In this document: positions 12,686 through 19,424 of the stretch, in pieces
Layout: each line of letters begins with the position of its first letter
How positions within the stretch are numbered: position 1 is the stretch's first letter
Source: DATKKG01 sp964475215
GTDB lineage: Archaea > Thermoproteota > Nitrososphaeria > Conexivisphaerales > DTJL01
Direction: 5' to 3'
Assembly (NCBI GenBank): GCA_964475215.1
Contig: CAYYVT010000119.1
Coordinates: 1-21,018 of the forward strand
Length of the DNA stretch: 21,018 nucleotides
Made by a program: the position numbers and the translations under genes
The notes under the pieces: model-generated
Told to the model about the DNA's origin: nothing
What the model saw: the letters and a program-made list of their open reading frames with translations, nothing else
The model's database searches: none

Positions 12686-13866
12686 TCGGATCGTTGGCTG
12701 AGCTGCTGAGAGAGCGCCCCGAGAGCATCAAGAAGGCGAAGGAAAGAGGCGCCAAGGTGGTCGGCTACTTCTGTCCATACGTTCCGGTGGAACTGATTCA
12801 TGCGGCTGGCATGATTCCATTGCGGCTGGTATTCGGGGGGGAAGCTGAAGCATCCGAAGCCGGAGAGCAGTTCCTTGGCTCCTACAGCTGCCCCTACGCG
12901 AGAGCCTGCATTGGCTATCGGGCACTTGGCAAGGACCCGTATTACGCCGCCGTCGACGCCCTGTGCGTCGCCTCGACCTGCGATGCAATGAAAAGGATCC
13001 AAGACTACTGGCAGTACTACTTCAAGGTCCCAGTGTTCGCGCTCGGCGTCCCCCGCACGTACGACAGGTTCAGGCTGAGGCCGTATGCGATGGAGTACTT
13101 TGAGAAGGAACTGGAGCTGTTGAAGTCGAGGCTGGAGAAGCTTAGTGGGAATGAGGTCACTGACAGACGGCTCAGGGACAGCATCAAGCTGTACAACTCG
13201 ATCAGGCTCCTCATGAGGGAGCTCTACGAACGTCCCTCAGGTGGCGCCCAGTGGATTAGCTGGAGTGAAGCCCTTCATATCTCTCAAACGGGGCTCCTGT
13301 TGGACCCGTCCGAGTTCCTAGAGGAACTCCAAAGGATCTACTCACGGTTGCGGAGTTCCAACACGCTTCGAGCGATGGCTGGAAGAGAAGCGGGAGCCGA
13401 GGAAAGGCACGAGCCCCGATTGATGGTCTACGGCAGCCTCGTGTCGCTTGGTGATCGCAAGGTGCTTGATATCATCGAACAGGCTGGCGGCGATATCGTG
13501 GCAGACGCGACCTGTACTGGATTGAGGCTCTGGAGGAAGGACGTGTCTGAGAGCGACCGGCCACTCAGCGCCCTTGCGGAGAGGTATCTCACCAACGTGA
13601 GCTGCCCTTACATGATGGACATGGGCATGAGGGTGAGCTACGTTACGAAGGTGGCCCGTGAGAATCAGGTTGACGGCCTGATCTACTACAACTTGAGGTA
13701 CTGCGAAAGCTTCAGGGGAGAGCTGGGGCTCTTCGAAGACGCGTTGAAGAAGGAAATGAAGATCCCCGTGCTCCTAATCGAAACGGAGTACTCTCCATCG
13801 GATGTGGGGACTATCAGGACCAAGGTCGAGGCCTTTCTTGAGATGATCAGGGGTGTCTACGCGTGA
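12682..13866 (+). CDS. 2-hydroxyacyl-CoA dehydratase/BcrB-BcrC family subunit with a complete Cys set
   Basis: The 394-residue product shows the family hallmarks: C31 in GYFCPYVPVELIHAAGMIPLR, C70 in GSYSCPYARACIGY and C100 in LCVASTCDAMKRIQDYW, the three cysteines expected to hold an active-site [4Fe-4S] cluster, or a double-cubane cluster in some relatives. C76 and C95 are extra nearby cysteines. The C-terminal half repeats the Rossmann-like lobe (IIEQAGGDIVADATCTGLRLW, DGLIYYNLRYCESFRGELG, IPVLLIETEYSPSDVG). Family members dehydrate 2-hydroxyacyl-CoA, reduce benzoyl-CoA or reduce small molecules after activation by the ATPase. ATGA and GTGA overlaps with its neighbours indicate one tightly coupled operon. 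The substrate cannot be read from sequence. Confidence 0.92.
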   Translation: MIGSLAELLRERPESIKKAKERGAKVVGYFCPYVPVELIHAAGMIPLRLVFGGEAEASEAGEQFLGSYSCPYARACIGYRALGKDPYYAAVDALCVASTCDAMKRIQDYWQYYFKVPVFALGVPRTYDRFRLRPYAMEYFEKELELLKSRLEKLSGNEVTDRRLRDSIKLYNSIRLLMRELYERPSGGAQWISWSEALHISQTGLLLDPSEFLEELQRIYSRLRSSNTLRAMAGREAGAEERHEPRLMVYGSLVSLGDRKVLDIIEQAGGDIVADATCTGLRLWRKDVSESDRPLSALAERYLTNVSCPYMMDMGMRVSYVTKVARENQVDGLIYYNLRYCESFRGELGLFEDALKKEMKIPVLLIETEYSPSDVGTIRTKVEAFLEMIRGVYA

Positions 13867-15068
13867 CGGTGGCGCCCGGCCTCAGGAGGTTGCGATTGGA
13901 CGGTGGACTTACGGGCTTCAACCAGGTGCTGAGCCTTCTCCTATCATCCAGGGAAAGGGTCTCCGCGTCAGGCAAGAAGGTTGTGGCCAAATGGGCGTTC
14001 CTGCCCGTTGAGCCCATCTTTGCCGCAGGGGCGCTCCCCTACGACCCCCACATAGGCGAAGGTCTGAGGCATGTAATCTTCGAAGAGGATACGTCCTCCA
14101 TCAACTACGCAGTGGAGTCAGGCCTGCCTCCTGACTTCTGCCCATGGAACCTTTCAATGGTGGGCTCCTTGACCAAGGGCGAGAACGTAGTGCCTATCGA
14201 CCTTTTCGTTGTCGCCTGTGGCTGCTGGTGCGACAGCATGTCCAAGAGCTGGCACTTGGCATCACAGAAGCTGGGAAGACCCTTTCATTACTTCGACGTC
14301 CCGAGGTTCGACGCCGATATCGAAGAGCGTGCTGTAGACTACCTTGTAGCCGAGCTGCGATCGCTCTTCAGATGGCTGGAGGATAACCTGGGAAAGGAGG
14401 TCAGCGATGCAGCATTGAAGGAAGGAATACGATCGACGAACAGGCTAAGACAGACGATGGCCGACCTCACCGACCTCCTGCAGGCAGATGGGGTGGCCGT
14501 TCCGGCCCTTGAGTACTATCTTTTGCAGATGACCATGAGCGACTGCCTTGAGGCCCCAGACGCTCTCAATCAGGCGCTCCAGGTGCTATTGCAGGAATCG
14601 AAGGATCGGCTAAGGGCTGGGACCTCGGCTTCAAGGCGCGAGCATCCGCTGAGGGTCTATTACAGCGGGGTTGAAACTCAGGAGCTTTCGCTCTTCAACA
14701 CGATCGAGGATTCAGGCGGCGCCCTGGTGGGATGTGACACCTATCTCCCTCTCTTCCGAGGGCTCGTCCCCGTAAATGGCTCGCCGGTCGAAGCCCTTGC
14801 AGAGTGGATCTGGAGGACTCCGTACAATTTCCCCACTCCAGAGAGGATCAGGGCGATCATACCTCACTTGAAGAAGCAGAAGGCCGAATGCGTCATAATA
14901 AACAACGCCACCGGCTGCAGATACTTCACGGAAACGAGCAGGTTGGCCAAGGACTTGATAAGGGAGGAGCTGGGGCTTCCTGTGCTTACGGTGGAGACGA
15001 GCTTGCCAGGGGAGAATGTCGAGCTCACGGAGTCGCGGATAAAGGCGTTCATAGGAACTTATAGCTGA
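13863..15068 (+). CDS. Divergent second 2-hydroxyacyl-CoA dehydratase/BcrB-BcrC family subunit
   Basis: The 401-residue product has the same two-lobe fold pattern as the preceding subunit, but the first cysteine motif is replaced by KWAFLPVEPIFAAGALPYDP, with no Cys near residues 43-48. C93 in DFCPWNLSMVG and the cluster C119-G-C121-W-C123-DSMSKSW remain. The C-terminal half keeps VIINNATGCRYFTETSRLAKD and LPVLTVETSLPGENV. It may hold a cluster with altered ligands or act as a substrate-binding subunit, as cluster roles differ between the two subunits of this superfamily. The GTG start lies within the previous stop (GTGA), implying equimolar synthesis. It ends 13 bases from the convergent polyferredoxin gene. 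Confidence 0.88.
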   Translation: MTVAPGLRRLRLDGGLTGFNQVLSLLLSSRERVSASGKKVVAKWAFLPVEPIFAAGALPYDPHIGEGLRHVIFEEDTSSINYAVESGLPPDFCPWNLSMVGSLTKGENVVPIDLFVVACGCWCDSMSKSWHLASQKLGRPFHYFDVPRFDADIEERAVDYLVAELRSLFRWLEDNLGKEVSDAALKEGIRSTNRLRQTMADLTDLLQADGVAVPALEYYLLQMTMSDCLEAPDALNQALQVLLQESKDRLRAGTSASRREHPLRVYYSGVETQELSLFNTIEDSGGALVGCDTYLPLFRGLVPVNGSPVEALAEWIWRTPYNFPTPERIRAIIPHLKKQKAECVIINNATGCRYFTETSRLAKDLIREELGLPVLTVETSLPGENVELTESRIKAFIGTYS

Positions 15069-15081
15069 ACGTCGAACCTGG

Positions 15082-16245
15082 CTAGAGCTTGCTGAGGAAC
15101 TCCGGCAGGAGCTGAGCCACCTCCATGGCGAACCACGAATACCACAGTGCCGTGGCTCCTATGGCAAGCGGGATGAACCAACCCCGGGCCTTCCGGTCCG
15201 TGTCACGCCAGTATAGGTCGATCGCCTCGTCGGGGCAGGACTCTATGCACAGCCCGCATTTGTCGCAATCAGCGTTTGGCTTGAAGGTCGCCTCTATGGT
15301 TTCGGGGGTTATCGCATATGTGTGACAGTCATGCATGCAGTCGTAGCACTTGGTGCACTTTGTCGAGTCGATCTTCACCCTGAACGGAGAGAGGTGATTC
15401 CCCAGTTCGGCGAGCGTTCCCACAGGACAGATCAGGCACCACCACCTCTTCTTCGTCATGAATGGAAGGATGGCCACGAAAGCGACGAAGACGAAGAACA
15501 TGGCGAGCAGCAGCATTGGGAACTGGAACCATACCGCCCAACAGACTATGCAGAAGACGGGGGTGAGGAGAGCGGTCAGAAGCAAGAGCGTCCCGAAAAG
15601 GAACCCGTACTTGACGTCCCGCACCTCCTCCTTCAGCCCCCCCAGCGCGATTGAGTTGCCTTCGGCGGGAAAGCCCTGCCTTAGTGCGGCCAGCTTCCAC
15701 CTCTCCTTTGATCCTCCCGCGCAGGCCTCGACCGTACCGCCGAAGTAGCACATCCATCCGCACCAGCCTCTGCCAAACAGTATGAGCGTAACGATATAGG
15801 GTACCATGAGCACGATCAGGGATTCGAGCGTCGCAGGGAAGTAAACCGTTGAGCCCACGGCGTTATACTGGCCGAAGATCGCGGTCCCGTAGATCATCTG
15901 AGCTAGGAAGCGGGTGCAGGGCACGTACGCGAAGCCGACGCTTGCCGTCGAAGGAATATAGTAGAACCTCTGATGGAGGGCGACCCATTCGAGGAAGACC
16001 GAAATCCCCATGTGCTCTATGGAAAGGAAGAGGTCGAGCCAGGTTACTGCTGCGATGGAGACGATGAAGATGCGTCGGGCCATCCTTATCTTGCGTGATG
16101 AAAGGAGAAAGAAGGTCACCGACCCGAAGCCGGCTCCCGCCAGGGCACCCAACAGGAGGTAGGGCCTAGAGTACATGTAAAACGAGATGATGCCGATCAA
16201 CGCCGCGATGATCGCGGCGTTCTGCCGAGAAGTTGGGGGTTGCAC
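15082..16245 (-). CDS. NapH/CcoG-like membrane polyferredoxin
   Basis: The 387-residue product has an N-terminal membrane domain with about five helices. GRGWCGWMCYFGG (C162, C166) and WWCLICPVG (C270, C273) are the paired CxxxC and CxxCP motifs of the NapH/NosR/PceC family. Two ferredoxin-type [4Fe-4S] sites follow, C297-x2-C300-x2-C303-x3-C307-H and C327-x2-C330-x2-C333-x3-C337-P, and then a last membrane helix. The family takes electrons from quinols or membrane partners and passes them to soluble reductases. Its place next to an ATP-dependent reductase suggests, but does not prove, a donor role. The GTG start has a GGAGGG ribosome site (16254-16263) inside the upstream gene, and the gap to that gene's stop is only three bases. 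Confidence 0.87.
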   Translation of the reverse strand: MQPPTSRQNAAIIAALIGIISFYMYSRPYLLLGALAGAGFGSVTFFLLSSRKIRMARRIFIVSIAAVTWLDLFLSIEHMGISVFLEWVALHQRFYYIPSTASVGFAYVPCTRFLAQMIYGTAIFGQYNAVGSTVYFPATLESLIVLMVPYIVTLILFGRGWCGWMCYFGGTVEACAGGSKERWKLAALRQGFPAEGNSIALGGLKEEVRDVKYGFLFGTLLLLTALLTPVFCIVCWAVWFQFPMLLLAMFFVFVAFVAILPFMTKKRWWCLICPVGTLAELGNHLSPFRVKIDSTKCTKCYDCMHDCHTYAITPETIEATFKPNADCDKCGLCIESCPDEAIDLYWRDTDRKARGWFIPLAIGATALWYSWFAMEVAQLLPEFLSKL

Positions 16246-16248
16246 TCT

Positions 16249-16800
16249 TTACGCCCTCCCTCCGGTGGCTTCAAAATCGAACGGAACAGTAGTCAACCCG
16301 TATGCCGTCTCCACCTGAAAAGAACCCACAACCCTGCATGAGGACCGACAGGCCGCCATCAAATCGACCTTGGGATGCCTCCCCTTCAGAGACAGGTCCA
16401 AGGTCCTCGCTATGGTGATGGTCGGCCCTGGGGGGATGCTCATTTCCGCCGCTTGAAAGGACCTTCCCATCAGGTTTCCATCGGCGTATAATGAATACTC
16501 AACCTTCCTCAGAAGCGTCGGGATGGAACTCCGGTTGCGCGCCATCAACCGCGCCTGAATTGCGATGTGGTCGGGCTCCAGTTCGACGATCCTGCCTTCG
16601 CTCTCCTCCAGCTTCACGGTGCCCCTTGCGGAGTTCCTCTTGGTGATCTCCTTATGGAGTATGGCGAGGAACACAAGGAGCATTATTGCGCTCAGTATTA
16701 TTATGTTGAGCAGCACGGTCGTGGCATTCAGCTGGGACTTGGATGCAGGTGTTGCCTGCATGGCGGGCAGCTTTCGGACGAGCATCGAACCATCCAGCAT
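16249..16800 (-). CDS. Membrane-anchored LEA14/WHy-like domain protein
   Basis: The 183-residue product has one membrane helix (VLLNIIILSAIMLLVFLAILH, about residues 29-49). After a charged stretch an immunoglobulin-like domain follows: IAIQARLMARNRSSIPTLLR, VEYSLYADGNLMGR, EMSIPPGPTITIARTLDLSL. This matches the LEA14/water-stress-hypersensitive-type pattern, in which N-x-x-x-x-P and a Y-x-L-Y-x-N/D-G strand recur. Such archaeal domains are membrane-attached and their roles are poorly known. A Cys pair (ACRSSCRV, about 151-155) may form a disulfide. The six-base gap upstream and three-base gap downstream mark it as the middle gene of an operon with the polyferredoxin. Confidence 0.7.
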   Translation of the reverse strand: MLDGSMLVRKLPAMQATPASKSQLNATTVLLNIIILSAIMLLVFLAILHKEITKRNSARGTVKLEESEGRIVELEPDHIAIQARLMARNRSSIPTLLRKVEYSLYADGNLMGRSFQAAEMSIPPGPTITIARTLDLSLKGRHPKVDLMAACRSSCRVVGSFQVETAYGLTTVPFDFEATGGRA

Positions 16801-16806
16801 GCTGCA

Positions 16807-17136
16807 TCAGATGCTCCTGAGGCCCCACCCTACGAGTAGAACGATGAGTCCAAGCAGGATTATCAGCGCGAGCCTGCTTGTGTATTGATGGAGCGCCCTT
16901 AGCCCCACAGCTACCAGGGCAACTAGGAAGGTGGTCACGGCCAGAGCGCTGTAGGTGCCGACGTCGTTGAGCTCCGTGATCGACTCTCCCAGGCGAGTCG
17001 AGAAGAAGGCTACGATGAGACCAAGGACTACGAACGTGACCACCACCAACAGGATTTGGGGGCCCGCTTGGACGACTTTGCTCCTGAATCTTTCGGCGGA
17101 CACGCGCTTGACGTTGCTTCCTTCTCCTCCTCCCAT
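16807..17136 (-). CDS. Small three-helix membrane protein, first gene of polyferredoxin operon
   Basis: From ATG 17136 (MGGGEGSNVKRVSAERF) the product is 109 residues, with three hydrophobic helices near residues 27-47, 60-79 and 87-106, and a basic N-terminus. The frame is open further upstream to 17253, but that extension would include the TATA box at 17225-17233 and is Arg/Pro-rich, so the shorter start is preferred. GTG at 17103 is another option. No family is recognised. The operon order, with a LEA14-like protein and a polyferredoxin behind it, suggests a membrane complex partner. Confidence 0.65.
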   Translation of the reverse strand: MGGGEGSNVKRVSAERFRSKVVQAGPQILLVVVTFVVLGLIVAFFSTRLGESITELNDVGTYSALAVTTFLVALVAVGLRALHQYTSRLALIILLGLIVLLVGWGLRSI

Positions 17137-17224
17137 TGGGCGGCCTTCATGGCGGATTACAGACGAGACACCACGGGAGGGCGGCGTGGGTGGCCTTCTC
17201 CTCAGGGAATTCCACGACCTCTGA

Positions 17225-17233
17225 CTATTTAAG
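17225..17233 (-). promoter_or_regulatory. TATA box for the three-gene polyferredoxin operon
   Basis: The minus strand reads CTTAAATAG. A start site near 17202 leaves a leader of about 65 bases before ATG 17136 and rules out the longer N-terminal extension. Confidence 0.5.
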
Positions 17234-17293
17234 TCCAAGATGGCCACCAGCATGTCGGTTCAGGCCAACCCTTGGTGCGGAGGATGTCGGGCT

Positions 17294-18397
17294 TCATGAC
17301 GAAAGTGACCTGCGCGCTTTCTTGGACCCAGAAAGAGCCTCGACGATAGGCCTAAGCTTCGTCCTGTCGAAACCGACCGCGAGGAGCCGTATTCCGTCTC
17401 CCAATTCCGTGCCTTCCTTCTTCGAGACTAGTCCCCTAGACACTATAAATGTCCCTAACTTCGGCTTGAGTACCCTGTGCTCGAGCTTCGCCTTCTCTAT
17501 GTCTTGCTCGCGTCTCTCCTCCAGCTCGTTGCATTCTATGATCAGGTCAGGCCTGGCAACACTTATTGTATCAGTTACAAGGGAGAGGTCCGACGCCCAC
17601 CTACTTACGTAGACGCTTATGTCCGGCCATCCGCCTGATGCGGCAAGCTCCGCTCTGATGGGCGCGACCTGATACCACTTCCTCCTCCTGCTCGCGTTGG
17701 AGGCCCCCCAGGCGGGATCGACGATCTCTGTTGCCAAGGAGGCGAATTTGCGCAGTCTGGCCGAATGGACTATGAAATCCGGGGTCGTGAATATCGGAAA
17801 CACTTCGCGCTCGAGGATCAGGTCGCTCTTGTCCTTTGGACGAGGGACCTTGTGCTTCAATGGGGACATCGTCTTGAATTTCTTCACAATGGAGATCTTG
17901 GGGAGAGGGACACAGAGGACTCTGTCGGGGTCGAGCAGCCCTGTCACCGACATTTCGACCCACTTCTCGTATCCCATTCGGTAGAACCTCTGGGAAAAGG
18001 CATCCGCTTTTCGAGAGGCCGCATCTTCGAACGCCTCCGGCGAAGCCCTTCCCTTCACAAGATCCAAGGTGAGGTCGAAGAGCTCCGCCATCAGGCTCGC
18101 CTGGGGGTCGTCCAAGAATCTCTCCAGGCCGTGTGACGCGGAGATCTGAACCATGCCCAGCCGAGTCGACAATTCTCCTTTAGCTTCGCTGAAGCTCTTG
18201 GCGAGGCGCGCGGTCTCAGGAAAAATGTCGGGGAGATCTTGATGCAGTAGCGCTGACCCGATCTTGTCGAAGAGCACATAGAATTGAGCGCGAGGAGCCT
18301 CGGGTATCCTGACGATCTTCTCCCCGATCTCGATTTCGGGGTGTTCCGATACGAATTCCTTCAGCTGGGCATAGGGTTGGCGCCATCCACTTGTCAT
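17294..18397 (-). CDS. Unrecognised soluble protein of 367 residues
   Basis: The product has no signal peptide or membrane helix. The N-terminal two-thirds is helical and charged. A late segment, RPDLIIECNELEERREQDIEKAKLEHRVL followed by KLGTFIVSRGLVSK, has an Asp, a Glu two residues after a hydrophobic strand and a following strand, faintly like the core of PD-(D/E)xK nucleases. The usual Lys is replaced by Asn (E-C-N), so I do not call it a nuclease. An Arg/Trp-rich stretch (SRRRKWYQV) may be a binding surface. The ATG at 18397 is 29 bases from a near-consensus TATA box, a leaderless gene. It is followed by the polyferredoxin operon on the same strand but with its own promoter between. Confidence 0.6.
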   Translation of the reverse strand: MTSGWRQPYAQLKEFVSEHPEIEIGEKIVRIPEAPRAQFYVLFDKIGSALLHQDLPDIFPETARLAKSFSEAKGELSTRLGMVQISASHGLERFLDDPQASLMAELFDLTLDLVKGRASPEAFEDAASRKADAFSQRFYRMGYEKWVEMSVTGLLDPDRVLCVPLPKISIVKKFKTMSPLKHKVPRPKDKSDLILEREVFPIFTTPDFIVHSARLRKFASLATEIVDPAWGASNASRRRKWYQVAPIRAELAASGGWPDISVYVSRWASDLSLVTDTISVARPDLIIECNELEERREQDIEKAKLEHRVLKPKLGTFIVSRGLVSKKEGTELGDGIRLLAVGFDRTKLRPIVEALSGSKKARRSLSS

Positions 18398-18422
18398 TGC
18401 ATTATCATCTCTGGGCTTGACT

Positions 18423-18430
18423 CATATAAA
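18423..18430 (-). promoter_or_regulatory. TATA box of the 367-residue protein gene, leaderless spacing
   Basis: The minus strand reads TTTATATG, centred about 29 bases before the ATG at 18397, with no Shine-Dalgarno motif. Confidence 0.6.
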
Positions 18431-18449
18431 TAACAAGTGTAGAGGGAAA

Positions 18450-19409
18450 TCAGGATTGGATGGCTTGCTGGATGAGCGCCTGCAGAATCAGTACCTTGAA
18501 CTTGTTCTTGGTCATTGGATATGTTCCAGATATGACCGCCGAAGCCGCAGCAGCTGCCGTCGTAGAGCTTATCGCCTGTCCCACCAACGACTTCTCAGCG
18601 GCCGTCGCCCTTATCGGCGTGGGCGCCACTGCGCCAAGTGCGATCCTGGCTGCGCTGACGTTCCCTGATGTCACTGTGATCAGGTCTGCGACGCTCACGA
18701 TGGGGAAGTCTATGGTCTTCCTGAGCCTGAACTTGATGTAGGTCTGCTTACTGCCCGCCGGAGGCGCTGGGATGTCGACCTCGGTGACCATCTCGGTGTT
18801 TGAAAGGACATTGCCCTTGAGATTGTCGAAGAACGAATCAATGGGGATGGTCCTCGAGTTGGTGATTACGCTAGCGTTCAGCGCCAGGAGGGCCGCAGCC
18901 GTATCCGACGGGTACACCGAGTAGCAGCCCGCCGGCCCGCCGAATATGCTGTGGAACCGGTTGTCTCCTGCCTGGGCGTAGCACATCAGTCCACCCTTCC
19001 TTACGCAGTTGAAGAAGTTCTGCTCAGCCCTGTAGTACCAGCACCTGACCTCCTGACAGAGGTTCCCGCCCAAGGTCCCCATCTCTCTGATATGGGTCGA
19101 CGCCACAGAAGCGGCTGCCTGAGCCAAGGCAGGCCAGGTCGTAGAGACCGTGCTGCTGTTCGCGATGTCCGATAGCTTGGCCAGAGCTCCTACGTGGAGC
19201 GTCCCTGACGAATCTGTCGTTATGGTGTTCAGATTAGGGATGTTCTTGATGTCCACCAGTACCTGGGGGTACGTGGGCCATATCTCGTCCTTCATCGTGC
19301 CGAGGAGATCGGTACCGCCTGCGATTATCCTGGCGTTCCCTTTGTTCTGGGTGAGGGCCGCAACGGCAGCGTTCACTGTATTGACGCTTTGATAGGTGAA
19401 AGCCTTCAT
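18450..19409 (-). CDS. FAD-binding subunit of a molybdenum hydroxylase with a four-Cys insertion
   Basis: The product is about 319 residues. RIIAGGTDLLGTM near 29-41 and THIREMGTLGGNLCQE near 107-122 are the FAD pyrophosphate-binding motifs of the CoxM/XdhB/HcrB family, and IKFRLRKTIDFPIVSVA belongs to the C-terminal domain. Between residues about 118 and 165 lie C120, C125, C137, C145 and C164 (numbered from the GTG at 19415). Four of these fit the insertion in the beta subunit of 4-hydroxybenzoyl-CoA reductase that binds an additional [4Fe-4S] cluster. The subunit carries electrons between FAD and the [2Fe-2S] subunit, which is not in the window. ATG 19409 is preferred to GTG 19415 because AGGAGGT lies eight bases upstream. 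Confidence 0.88.
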   Translation of the reverse strand: MKAFTYQSVNTVNAAVAALTQNKGNARIIAGGTDLLGTMKDEIWPTYPQVLVDIKNIPNLNTITTDSSGTLHVGALAKLSDIANSSTVSTTWPALAQAAASVASTHIREMGTLGGNLCQEVRCWYYRAEQNFFNCVRKGGLMCYAQAGDNRFHSIFGGPAGCYSVYPSDTAAALLALNASVITNSRTIPIDSFFDNLKGNVLSNTEMVTEVDIPAPPAGSKQTYIKFRLRKTIDFPIVSVADLITVTSGNVSAARIALGAVAPTPIRATAAEKSLVGQAISSTTAAAAASAVISGTYPMTKNKFKVLILQALIQQAIQS

Positions 19410-19417
19410 GCTCACTT

Positions 19418-19424
19418 ACCTCCT
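19418..19424 (-). promoter_or_regulatory. Ribosome binding site of the FAD subunit, overlapping the preceding stop
   Basis: The minus strand reads AGGAGGT. Its first bases lie in the TAG stop of the large subunit (19425-19423). Spacing is eight bases to ATG 19409 and two bases to GTG 19415, so it selects the ATG and couples the two genes. Confidence 0.6.

Noticed and set aside
11809..13002. A 397-codon open frame on the minus strand
   Set aside because: It lies opposite the activase and dehydratase subunit, which have unmistakable family motifs. Its own translation is low-complexity and matches nothing, so it is a shadow frame.
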